NCBI RefSeq assembly: GCF_036370855.1
Contig: NC_088117.1
Location: 9,920,001-9,984,000 of the forward strand
DNA: 64,000 nt
Direction of reading: 5' to 3'
Origin: Dromaius novaehollandiae
Taxonomy: Eukaryota; Chordata; Aves; Casuariiformes; Dromaiidae
Made by a program: the position numbers and the translations under genes
The notes under the pieces: model-generated
The model's input: the letters and a program-made list of their open reading frames with translations, nothing else
What the model was told of the DNA's origin: nothing
Database searches by the model: none
In this document: piece by piece, positions 12,001 through 27,916 of the stretch
Layout of the letters: each line of letters opens with the position of its first letter
Position numbering within the stretch: position 1 is the stretch's first letter

Positions 12001-13376
12001 TGGAATCAGTACAGTTAGATTAATTAACTGGACTGTTTTCATGACAGATTTTTATAAGATAGGGACAAGATGCAGAGATTACTAGATTCCTGACCTGTGT
12101 AAAATAGAAAGTCAGACTTAGTTCTGACCTAAGTTATTTAAGACTTCAGACTAAGTTATTCAACTTAAAGTAAAAGTGATTCTAATCCCTGTGCTTATCC
12201 ATTCCAGGTGAGCTACTGCTGTTTTCTGGGCGAATGATGTGGCGGAAGGGCTGCAGGAAGCTCCCTTTGTCGCTGATAAATTCCGGAACGAATACGCTGA
12301 TTGTGAAACAGCGTGTTTTGACGCCAGGGAATGGGGTCATTTTTCAGTACAGCAGCAGAGCGGCAACTAAAAAATATTACCAAGGTACCTTACTGAAATC
12401 TTCACTATTGCTTTAGATGGAGGGACCCATGAGAAGGCCCTTAGAGTTCCACAGGTCATGGCTGGCCATGGGAATATATGGAAACTTTGCTCCATCTCTA
12501 GGGGCTCATAAGCCCCTTTTTGAGGAGTGCTGGCTGGAATGAATATTATTTGTGGACTACCCCTCCATTTTAAAGGCAACCCCCTTTGCAGAGTTTGCTG
12601 GTGCTTGGAGGTCCCCAGATGAAAAGTCTTAGATAAATTTTTCTGTCTGTGTTTAATTTAAAACATTTTTTTCTTGGAGATGCTAGATGCTTTCTAAATG
12701 ATCTTCTCTCCTGCTCCCCTTCCTCCTCTCAGACTGTGACAAGCAGCTGTTTGGTCCCCAAGGTGAAATAGTGTATCCTGTGCAATTGCCTGATCAAAGG
12801 CAAGACGTAGTGTGTCGGACCTTCATCAACGTGGCTCCTCAGCATCGCATAGCCATCCGCGCTCTGTATATTGACCTGGGCAATGACAGCAACCAAACAC
12901 AGTCTAATTACATCCTGGTGAGTCAGAAGCCTAAAGAGCTTAAGGATCTCTCATTGTGAGAGATTTCTATCCAGATGGAAAGTTCAAAGTATGTCATAAA
13001 TCCTAGGGAGTCAGACTCTGAAGTCTTATGTAAATGTAGATGTGAATGAGTACCACTGATGGCCCTGTATTTCCTCTAACCTTTGCTTAGGGCAGCTTTT
13101 TCCCTGAAAGACCGATTGGCAAGACCCTAATATTTGGTGGGTGCTTGACTTGTAGGGTGCTATGAAATAATGATTTGGTCTGTCTTTATTCAGATCCGTG
13201 ATGTAAGCACCATGAAGACGAGGGTGTTTCATGGGAAACAACAATTCTTCTGGGAATCAACTGGAAGCCAAGCTGAAATTGAATTTCATGAAAATGTGAA
13301 GGAACGTCGAACCAGTTTCTGGGCCGAATATCACATTGCTGAGCCCAAAGAAAAGGTGCCAAGACCACTCCACTGA
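1..13376 (+). CDS. ADAMTS13: ADAMTS13, von Willebrand factor-cleaving protease (3' part of gene)
   Basis: The first 8 bases finish a TSP1-1 exon, so signal peptide, propeptide, metalloprotease and disintegrin domains lie left of the window. Coding exons: 1-8, 118-181, 745-871, 1091-1239, 2603-2723, 3168-3248, 3523-3704, 4141-4276, 6106-6235, 6975-7164, 7896-8013, 8380-8509, 9286-9465, 10113-10317, 10861-11173, 11563-11709, 12208-12384, 12733-12917, 13194-13376 (stop TGA). Phases join in one frame, giving 941 residues. All have GT donors and AG acceptors; only the acceptor at 7896 is uncertain (7899 or 7920 also keep frame). The product matches human ADAMTS13 in domain order except for one missing TSP1 repeat. 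The family member is secreted into plasma and cuts von Willebrand factor multimers. The next gene downstream, CACFD1, agrees with known synteny. No frame break was seen. Confidence 0.96.
745..4276 (+). other. ADAMTS13: ADAMTS13 Cys-rich and spacer domain exons
   Basis: Exons 745-871, 1091-1239 and 2603-2723 encode the Cys-rich domain; readable marks are [24 protein letters not shown] and [11 protein letters not shown]. From the end of that last exon, 3168-3248, 3523-3704 and 4141-4276 encode the spacer. In human the spacer exosite-3 uses R568, F592, R660, Y661 and Y665 to bind the VWF A2 helix. Here F592 (RPLFTHL) and the R660/Y661/Y665 cluster (YRRYAKEY) are kept, while R568 is a lysine (AKEYVTF). 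Spacer N-glycosylation sequons SNTTS, NVTYP and GNVTN are visible. The 4141 exon also starts the second TSP1 repeat. The exosite role is known for human; its conservation here is inference from alignment by eye. Confidence 0.92.
6671..6760. repeat. AT-rich direct repeat in ADAMTS13 intron
   Basis: A 19-base A/T-rich unit reading GTATTTAATAAAAATAAAA occurs twice, starting near 6672 and again near 6739, separated by more A/T-rich sequence. The stretch stands out against its neighbourhood and may be a low-complexity expansion. No element family is recognised. Confidence 0.6.
10688..10778 (-). repeat. MIR-type SINE remnant in ADAMTS13 intron
   Basis: Read on the + strand it follows the complement of the MIR core: a TTATTTCCATCTTATAG start, GATGAAACTAGACTG, then GAGAGGCCAAGTGAC and a CAG-rich tail. 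The match is by memory of the family consensus and is diverged, so age is ancient (pre-amniote or early amniote). Confidence 0.6.
11563..13376 (+). other. ADAMTS13: ADAMTS13 CUB1 and CUB2 exons
   Basis: Exons 11563-11709, 12208-12384, 12733-12917 and 13194-13376 encode two CUB domains, which in human ADAMTS13 fold back on the spacer and keep the protease closed until it meets VWF. Recognisable blocks are [22 protein letters not shown] (sequon kept), [44 protein letters not shown] and SNYILIRD. CUB2 ends with a hydrophilic tail (KEKVPRPLH) before TGA at 13374-13376, as in human where the tail is also charged. Further sequons are NATG near the start of CUB1 and NDS/NQT in CUB2. Confidence 0.94.
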
Positions 13377-13424
13377 GAAAGACCATGGTCCAGTTAATTA
13401 CTGCTGCCCATTCACTGCCCCAGG

Positions 13425-13552
13425 TCACAGAAGTTATTTAACCTTTTTGCCTCTGCTTCCCTATCTACTGAGTAAGAACAGTAATATCTACCCAATCCTT
13501 TGGGATCTCAGTTAATATTTATAAACTTAGTGCAAAGACATTATGTAACTAC
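13425..13552 (+). repeat. MIR-type SINE remnant in ADAMTS13 3' region
   Basis: The stretch follows the MIR 3' half: GGTCACAGAAGTTATTTAACC, then a TGCCTCTGCTTCCC block, CTATCTACTGAGTAAGAACA and AATATCTACCCA, ending in TTTATAAACTTAGTGC. It is strongly diverged, hence old. Confidence 0.6.
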
Positions 13553-13949
13553 CAAATATTTAACTAATAGTCCTCAAGGGTTTTCTGTCTATATTGATTG
13601 GTATTAATGCAGTTTACTTGTCTGCAGTTAGTGACTCGGGCGCTGAAGTCATAGGGTCCAGTTTCTGTTACATGTTGTCGCCTTACAGGATGATCATTTC
13701 TGTTTCCAGTGTCTCAGTGTCCCATTACAAACCTCTGTATGCCATAAGTATCTAAGATTATGGTTTAGTCATTAAGTTCACACTCCTGCAGTGCAAATGC
13801 CCCTTAAAACTCCTCAGGCCCATTGAATTCAGGTATAAAGGCAAAGATGTGTATGAGGACAAGATATTAGGACAAGAGGACTAGACAAAAGTATGAAGGC
13901 AAGACAGTTTCTTTGCCCAGGAGGGCAGTTCAGTGCTGGGAGAGGTCAC

Positions 13950-14113
13950 CCAGAAAGGTGCTAGAATCATCATCCTTGAACATTTTGAAGATTCAGCTAG
14001 ACCAAGGCACAGCTGACCTGGTCCGGAAGTGGCGATAGTTTGGCTTTGTATGGAAGGTTGGACTAAATGACCTCCAGAGGTCCTTCCCAGCCACCACTTC
14101 TGTGGTTCTATTA
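13950..14113 (+). repeat. CR1 LINE 3'-end fragment
   Basis: The end reads GGAAGGTTGGACTAAATG, then ACCTCCAGAGGTCCTTCC and finally TCTGTGGTTCTATT, which is the usual 3' end of chicken-repeat-1 LINEs with its terminal octamer-like motif. The preceding part (ATCCTTGAACATTTTGAAGA) also fits. It is 5'-truncated, as most CR1 copies are, and has no coding capacity. This is the best lineage marker in the window for a sauropsid, most likely a bird. Confidence 0.85.
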
Positions 14114-14185
14114 TTGCATATTTGGTAGTGATACCAGTACTTCTTTTCTATGAGAAAATAAAAAGCTATGAGAAAATAAGACATC

Positions 14186-15295
14186 TGTTTCTTAATGATG
14201 AACTTCGTGCTAAGATGTGTTTACTCAGATAGCAACAGTAGCTGTACTAATTATCTGCTCGTATCTTCGTTTCACAGGAACTGTGCAGTGAGAGATTGTT
14301 GAGGCTGCATGAGATTGTGAGTTGTAGCAGGAAGGAATATTTTAGAGAAGCAACAAATATTCTCTCAAGTTTGGTTTAAACATATATATATTTTTTAGTA
14401 TCTTGAACATTTTCAGCAGAAGTGTCCTCCTGCTTTGGTCCAAATCTGTCATCACATGCTGCTAAAGTGGTCTTTTCCAGACCTGGAGCTTGGCTGGACG
14501 TACCTGCTCTTCCTGTTGATGCAGGATGCAATAAAAGGTTCTGCCTGGGTGCTTTTAAGCATATCTCTGCCTTCTTTCAGGTGAATTCTGTGACAACTTT
14601 TACACCACAAAATCTTAATTTTTTTCTCTTCTTAATTGTTATTTTTGTTGGTTAAGCCTGGATTTTTTTGCTTGCCAGCCTTCAGATTTATATTCCATTC
14701 CTGGAAGAGCTAGAAAGTATATTCTTGAAGCTTGGTCTAAGTGATACAGGCACTTTTCTGCTTGCAGTAGGGGCCTTCATTTTCTAGCATGTCCTTGGCT
14801 ACCAGGAGAAATAATGGCAGTGAAAAAGCATCCTTCTCTTAGTCCTTTTTTTTTAAACTTTTTTGCAAATGGGATCTGTCTTCCTACTCCGTCCTGTATC
14901 CCAAATCTCACTGCTATATATTGCGCCAGGTCAGCTATGCAGAGTCCCTGGTCGGCAGAGATGAGCTCTGAGTTCTGGCTGTATGCTCCAGGATAGTTTG
15001 CAAACTATGCAGCTGCTGCCTTTATATTTCAAGAGAATCAAGGCTGTATCCAGCCTGTATCCATTTTCTGGGTCCCAACAGCTTGCCTCTGGCCTGCAAA
15101 GTCCTTCTTTTTACTCCTGTTTTTTAGGGAGAAAACCTGATTCCATTCAGATTTCCTTTTATCTCGAAGGCAGAACTTTGTAACAATTTTCATGCTAAAT
15201 TCATGTTCATTCAAAAATTCATGTTTCTCTTTCCTCCTAGTGCATACTGGCCACATGGGTAACAGCATCTAGTAGCTGGATAGGGGCAGTGGGAG
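14186..15295. other. ADAMTS13-CACFD1 intergenic stretch, no gene seen
   Basis: AT-leaning sequence with pyrimidine runs and an AATAAA at 14530-14535 that could be a distal ADAMTS13 poly(A) signal. No exon or clear repeat was recognised. Confidence 0.5.
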
Positions 15296-15375
15296 CCAGA
15301 GCTCCAGGTTTCTGCTCCTGGCTTTACCACTGACTTTACTGTGTGACTTTAGACAAATCACCTTCTGCTGAAGCA
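15296..15375 (+). repeat. MIR-type SINE remnant
   Basis: The block CTCCTGGCTTTACCACTGAC followed by TTTACTGTGTGACTTTAGAC and AAATCACCTTCTGCTGAAGC follows the MIR core (single-copy text 'tgtgaccttgggcaagtca'). It sits just upstream of the CACFD1 CpG island. Confidence 0.65.
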
Positions 15376-16149
15376 GAAGCTCAGCACTAGGAGAAGTAAA
15401 ACGGAGTGAAGACAGGTAAGAGAAAAGCACAGCGTGCTCACACTGGCGGTAGAGCTGAGGCGAGGGCTTTCAGGACACATTAGTGGCTTTAAGGAACGAG
15501 ACTCTTGCAATACCTCCCTCTGTGATTTGGGAAAAGTGTTAGAGCTGGGCAGCGCTATCAGCCTGGTCAAGGCTTCTGGTGCGCCGTTTCCGCCGTCGGT
15601 GCTTGCACAGAGATGCGCTCGGGCCTGGCGTGTGCGCAGCCGCCCGCTGTGCCGGCACCGGCAGCTGCGAGGAGACGCCCGGACTAGCTGCTGCCTCGAG
15701 ACCTCTTGCGCGTTCCCGGGGCAGACGGATGCCTTTGCCCCGAGCGGAGCCCGTCCGCCCCGCGCACCGCATGCTTCCCCGCAGCCCGTATGCATATGCA
15801 CGCCAAGGGCTCTGCCCACTGGCTTTTTAATGCGAGTGACATCAAAGCCCTCCCTGCTGGAGGAGGGGACCCACAATGCAATACGCAGGGAGACGTGGAA
15901 GCGGCTCCCAGGGCCGCTGGCATCGCGCTGCGGCCGCAGAGCCTCCTTTGTCAGCCCCGGGGGGCGGCGGGGCCCGGCCGCGCATGGGGCCGCGGGGAGA
16001 GGCCCGGCGGCGGCGGAGCTGGCCGTAGGCGCTGTCCCCCGGTCTTGCTGGAGGGGGACACGGGGCGGGGGCGTCGCCTGCGGGGGGGCCTCCTGGGCGG
16101 CTGGGGCGCCGGCGGGACGCGGGGCGCTGCCCCCCGAGCCCCGGCTGCC

Positions 16150-22135
<5,986 letters not shown>

Positions 22136-25100
22136 AGCGCACAAGCTCAGGGTAACCTCTCTTGGATGCTGAGATGCTGGTGAAGACGTGGAAATCCGCT
22201 CTGCCCTTCCCTCTGCCCGCTGCCCTTGCTGTTACTCTACGGTTTTCCTGGACACTGCAGCAACTGGAAATCTCAGGGCTGGGGTGGGCTGTGCCCCCCG
22301 CTCACACCAGCAGCCAGGCCTCAGCATGTTGGCCCCTCTCTCCTCCTCTTCCTCGCCCACGTAGAGGTTTGACCCTGAATCGATATCTCACAGCCCTTTT
22401 CCTTTTTTTTCTTTTCCTGCAGAGGTGCTGGCCCTTTGAGTGCTGCTTTAAAAGCTAAAACACGTAGCCTTTCTTTGGAGTGGCCCCTGGTTAACGTCCG
22501 GGGCCATCACGAGCCCACCATGTTTTGCTGAGGTGTGATACTCTAATCTGGAGTTTAGCAATACTTGGTGATGCTTAAGGTTGGACTTCTTTCATTGAAT
22601 AGGTTTTAATATGGGTCCAGTTAGGCCAGACATTGGAGGCATCACTGCACAGTAAAGGACTTCCAGCAAAAAACCCACATGAAGACAGTAACCATCTCTG
22701 CAGAGGAGCTGCCAGAAGTTTTGCAGCAGATCTTGATACCTATAAAGCACAGTCCCCCCTCCCTCGGCGTACAGCTGCAGGCAGTTGCTGCAATTTACTT
22801 GAAACGTGTGAATTAATTCCTTTGTCTTAATAATGGTACTTTTCTTGGGCTTCACCCTTTTGCTGGGGGGGAAGGGAAGTGAGGTTTGCTTTGCCTCAGC
22901 CGAAAAGGGTTAATAATGTTCCTTGAGCAAAGCAGGGGCTTTTTGCTGCTGTGGCTAAGGGTTACAGATGTGGAAGAGGGTCCTTCTCTCACAAGCCCGG
23001 ACTCTGGTCTGGCACTGCCCCGGCATCCTCTCCCGTAGCCTGTGGGACCTGCTCCTTGCTTCTGTCCGGTGCAGTCCTTCCCTTCTGGCTCACGTTGTTT
23101 GCATCAGTCCTGGGCAAGCTTTGCGTGGGAAGGCGGCTCGTCCTTCCCCGGCAAGCACAGAGCAACCTGTGCCATCTCAGCGCGGGTGGCAGGGTACAGC
23201 CCGGGACTCTCGCTGCTCTATCCAGGCTCCGGCAGTGGTGCTCTGTCACGTTCTCCGTTTGCTTTGTCTCATGCAGGCCGGACGGCTCTCTAATCCAGAT
23301 CCCCCGCTTCTCATCACGGTCTCTTCTGGGGGAGTTTTAATTTATTTGAATTTACATGATTGCTTTTTGTTCTGGTTAGGGAAAGGAAGAATAATTTATT
23401 TCTAGTTATTTAAATACTTTGATGGGACTCATTCCCTCTGGGCATAGAAGGGAGTGCTCTGTTTCCTGGAGTTTGGAGGAATGTCACATTTAATTTTGGG
23501 TGCCTCTCTGGACCCAGGGAGAACCCCGGCTGCTGTAACTGAGGTACTGTAAAATCCTTTTTCAGCCTTGAGAGTGTTTCTCAGACTTTTGGAAAGCGTG
23601 TTTCCCTTTTTAGCTCCTCTGTCTTCTTCTGGGCCACTGACTTGACAGAAGTTTGTTTTCCCCTTCTTCCAGGAGAGAAAAGTGAGGAAAAACAGGCGGT
23701 GACTCCTGGATTTGGGGGTTTGTACTCACTCCAGCGATTAAGGCAGTTAGCAGCTGGGGTGAGTACTTGTAGCTGGTGACTGCAGCCGGTTCGTGCTCCC
23801 CTGCTCCGAGAGCTGAGCTCCTGCTGCCACCTAACACCGTGGTCCCGTTTGGGTCACTGGGGCACCCGAGGGGCCCCGCGCTGCGGTCTGAGAAACGCTG
23901 CTGGAGATCGAGGGCTGCTTGTCCGAGGAAGGATCTGCCACCCAGCTTTTGAGCAGTGCCGTGTTGGACACTGTCTATGTAACCATGTCCTAAACATATT
24001 TGCATTAGCTGAACGGCATCAGAACAGCCCCGGCAGCGCCTGGGGTGGCCCCGCTGCTGGAGGGAGCGGCTGAATACCGATGTGGCGTGCGCGTTGCAAC
24101 AGGAGCACGGAGGTCCCTGGAGGTTGGGGGGCTAAGCTGTCAGCCAGCGTTATATGTTGTTTCTTCAGGGGAGTTCAGGGAGGTGTGAAGATTTACACCG
24201 GGCAGGAGCGCAGCTTGGGCTTATGTACACACAGGCCCTTGCGGCTGGATGCTGGGGGGCCACTTTGTGCTAAGCCCCTTCTCCCCCAGGCCTCTGCACT
24301 GTAATTGCTCTGACACCAGCTTGTCTGGGACGCGGGACAGGCACCGCCAGCCCAGATGCAGCTTGTTTCAATAAAGGCCCTGCTGTTTCCGAGCCGCCAG
24401 CTCTGGGCTGAGCCGTGTGGCTGCGTGGAGGACGTGGGGCATTGGCCTGTCCTCGTGCGTGTGTGTGCGTGTGGGGGGGGACCACAGCCTCCTGCATGGC
24501 TGATGCTTCCCGCGGTAATAGGGCAGTGCAGGAGGGATACGCTGCAGTCCATGGGCTACCTCTGAGTAAGGCCCATGGCGAAGCCCAGGTGGGTAACAGC
24601 CTCCCTTCTCCGTGAGCCAGCAGTGCCCCTAGGCACTATCTTTACTGGATGGTTAAAGTGCAGAGTCCTGCCTGGTGAACAGGGCATCTGCATTGATTTC
24701 TGGGGGGTTTGGGGGGTTAAGTAGTGTTTAGTAGAGGAACGTTGCAGACTGACGTCCGTGCATGTCTTTGGTAGTGACTGCTTTGCGCTGTGAGTAGTTC
24801 CACGGTAGCTTTAGCGAAAGGAGGTGAAGGGCAAAGCAGAGGCAATAGAGTAACGCTTGCAGTCTGGTCTACACCTGCGGGGAGGAACCGCAGAGCTGGG
24901 CAGGACCCACGCTGGCCTCATCCCGTTGCTGCTGGTCTGCGGCAGTAGGAGGGTCCCAGGGGCTGGGACGTGCAAGCGCTGCTCCTGGTTGGCTTGCATG
25001 GCAGATGGGTCAGCTCTGCTCCGTTGGCATCCGCGGCAGAAGTCCCTTGGACGCCAGCAGTCCTGTCGTGCTGTGTTTTGCAGCTCCTGGGAGCTAGGCA

Positions 25101-27290
25101 AGCTCATAACCTGCTTCAGCTCTGCCGCTGTCAGCAGGATGCAAAGCTCGGCTCTGTGCTCTGGGCATGCTTTTGTTGAAAATGGGCCTCGGGGCCTCCT
25201 CTGCAAGAGCAGAGCTGGAACCTCTGGCCAAAGTGCTAAAAGATCTGCTTGATGCCTCTGTGCCCCAGCAAGAGGTGTCTGGGGTCCGTGTTCCGAGAGT
25301 GTTGATTCCTGCGGATCCAGCAATATCAGGGTGAGCATGTCTGGAGTGGGGACTCTTGGGAATTTCGGCTGTCCGTGCTGCGGTTGAAACCAAGCCAGAT
25401 GCTGCTGTCATTGCAGACGCGGCGTGGTGAAGGGTGCATCCTCCCGGCAGAGCCTACAGCATCCATGGCTTTCAGGAGTTACGGTTAGTGGGTGGTCTCA
25501 CCCCAGTGTGGACAAAAGACTATTTTTGTGGAGATAGATAAGACTTTTAGAGTAGTAATATCACAGTAGTGAATAGGTCCAATCGCAGTGCATGGTGGTT
25601 ATTAGTTGTGTTTAGAGGCACCATCGTGGTGCTTGGAAGTGTACACGAACAAATGAAGTTAAAAGCCCTGCTCTAGTGATTTTACGGTCTCAACCCAATC
25701 CCAGCTGATGGTCTCCAGGCTAATCTAAGGGGTCTCTGCAGAAGAGGTTCTGCTTGCCAGGCCATGGAAAGGCCTTGTGGGAGAATGGGTCAGAGGTTTT
25801 ATTATGTGAGAACTCAAGAGCGGGTGATGCATTGCCTACAGTGAGTTGCTGACACTAAATGTGGAAAGACACCTGCGTACTGGCTGCAAACGTGCACTTA
25901 CTTAGAAATGAACTCTACCGCTATTCATCACATAAGCTGTGCACTTCTCTTCCCCAAGTGCATTTATACAGCATGTAAGTCTTCTGTGTCCCATTTAGTC
26001 ATGAAAATGACAATCGTTGTGCTTATAGGCCCCACTTTCCTCTGGGGCTCTGCATTGGGTGTGAAGAGAAGAGCGGGTGCTCACCTTGTCCTGTGTACCC
26101 AGGCCTTGCTGCCCTAGGCAGGAGCTGGTTTTGTAACACCAACTGACTCTCTGTGTGTGCAGTGAATAAAAAGACCATTCTACCTCTGGAAAGAGCCACT
26201 GTGATTTCTCAGACTCGAAGTGTTGTTGCAAAAGCCCTCAGACTTTCTGTATGGAAGAAGGGGGTCACTCAGAGAATACTTTTCCAATGAGGTTCTCATA
26301 GGACCTGAAGAGTCCAAACTCATTTCATACTCAGGCATTTCCTCTTTAAGCCATGTCCTGGGAAGCTCAATTCATCCTTATCGTTTTTTCCTCAGAAAAA
26401 ATGTCTGCTGTCTTCAGGGAAGGGTTTCACTTCAGTGAAGATTTCAAGACCTGGCCTGTAGCCATGAGAGATGGGGAATGCTCTAGGAAGGGGCTGCTGG
26501 AGGGCTTGATCTTCTGGAGGTCAGTGGGAACCAGCAGCTGTCAAGATCTCTTGAATCAGGCCATACTTAGAAACCGTCATATTCTAGCCAGGCCTAGACT
26601 TCTTTCTAGAAATGGAGCTCAGATGCAAAAATTGGCAATGTTGAAATTTCTCCGGGGTTTTGATTTTGGCCCATCTTGCCTCCTCTGTCCTTGGCTGCTT
26701 TATATGAGTCCTCTGATAAGGCACATGACTTCTCTTAGGTGATTTCTCTCATGTCCTACTGCAGGGGATCTAAATAGTAATGCGTTTTTCCTGAGATCTA
26801 GCCCAGGTATGCTATGTTACCCCTGGATTCCTTGTCACAGCAGGCTGACGTGTACCTGGACTGGAAGGACACAAGCCTATCCGCAGGGTGCCACCTCCTG
26901 CAGCTGTGTTTTACGTAGGTTTAGGCTCTAAGGAAAGACCTTAGTGTTGCAGGACACACAGGAAAAGGGGTAAAAGCAATTTGCTATTAACTATGCAGGT
27001 GAAATCTCAAAGTGATGGAGGTGGAGACTCTGTGTGCAAGTGGGGTGGAGGCATCCACCCTCGCTCTTCGCGGAAGAGTAAAACCCTGGGGTGGGGAGGA
27101 CCTGCCTCAGGACGAAGTATTGTCTGTACCATCTTTCCTGCGGTGAATCACTTGCACTACGGCTGAATGTCTCTGTTCTCATTCTTTGTTCTGATGTAAA
27201 GTTTCTTTGTGAACTGTATTTGATCTCGTTCATTAGGCTTCTGGTATAATGTGTGTTTTTAGAGTAATAAAATGTGGCAGCTTTTTATAT
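22136..27290 (+). other. CACFD1: CACFD1 3' region, probable long 3' UTR
   Basis: No second gene was recognised in these 5.1 kb. AATAAA occurs at 24370-24375 and again at 27266-27271, the latter preceded by AT-rich sequence (TTAGGCTTCTGGTATAATGT) that looks like a transcript end. Either a shorter (about 2.3 kb) or a longer (about 5.1 kb) 3' UTR is possible, or part of this is true intergenic DNA. SLC2A6 ends from the other side less than 350 bases further on. Confidence 0.45.
27266..27271 (+). terminator. CACFD1: Candidate distal poly(A) signal for CACFD1
   Basis: AATAAA on the + strand in an AT-rich context, the last one before the convergent SLC2A6 gene. T-rich sequence follows within 20 bases. 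Confidence 0.45.
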
Positions 27291-27611
27291 GAAATATCTG
27301 GCTTTGCTTCTTTTGAAGTCCTCAGGTGCAAAAGACTCATCTGGGAACACGTCAGCAGGCTGCTGTGATCTCCAAATCACAGTCCTCGTCCACCCTGTCT
27401 CGTCCCACCCACCGGCAGCTCCCTTCTCTGCAAATCAAGGCAACATCCAGCTGAAAGCAAACTATTTTATTTTTGCAACTACATGATGAACTTTTGCCAA
27501 GATGGTGGCTACAGCTGTTAACTCTGTTCCAGCCAAGCCCTGGGGCTCTTGGGCTGCTTTGGTGGCTGCTGCGCTAAGGAAGTACAAGGGCTCTTGTCCA
27601 CAGCCACACAT

Positions 27612-27617
27612 TTTATT
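27612..27617 (-). terminator. SLC2A6: Candidate poly(A) signal for SLC2A6
   Basis: TTTATT on the + strand is AATAAA on the - strand, about 300 bases past the SLC2A6 stop. A further TTTATT at 27466-27471 would give about 450 bases of 3' UTR. Confidence 0.55.
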
Positions 27618-27916
27618 GCTAGGACAACCTTATTTCCAGTCTGGTGCTGGACACCTGGTCCTATACCTCAGGTTGATATGCTGCCCAGAGAGCAATGGGT
27701 CCTTAGATAGTGTTGAACGACTCAGGAAGAGAAGGTAAAGTTCCAGCTGGCGGTTTCTACATCCAAAGCAAGGCAGTCATTGCCTCCTCCTCTCCCCTTG
27801 GAGGGAGCATGATCTTCATGGAGGACTCCAGCTTCCATGTCTAGCAGCACAAATATTTTTTCCTATCCCTTAAGCATGTGGGCTGGTGGCCTGGTGCGGC
27901 TGGCGGGCAGCAGCTC

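Larger units (their letters stand above)
13377..14185 (+). terminator. ADAMTS13: ADAMTS13 3' UTR and candidate poly(A) signal
   Basis: No coding sequence follows the TGA at 13376. The first AATAAA on the + strand is at 14157-14162, and a second is at 14530-14535. If the first is used, the 3' UTR is about 800 bases and includes a MIR remnant and a CR1 3' end. Which signal is used cannot be told from sequence. Confidence 0.5.
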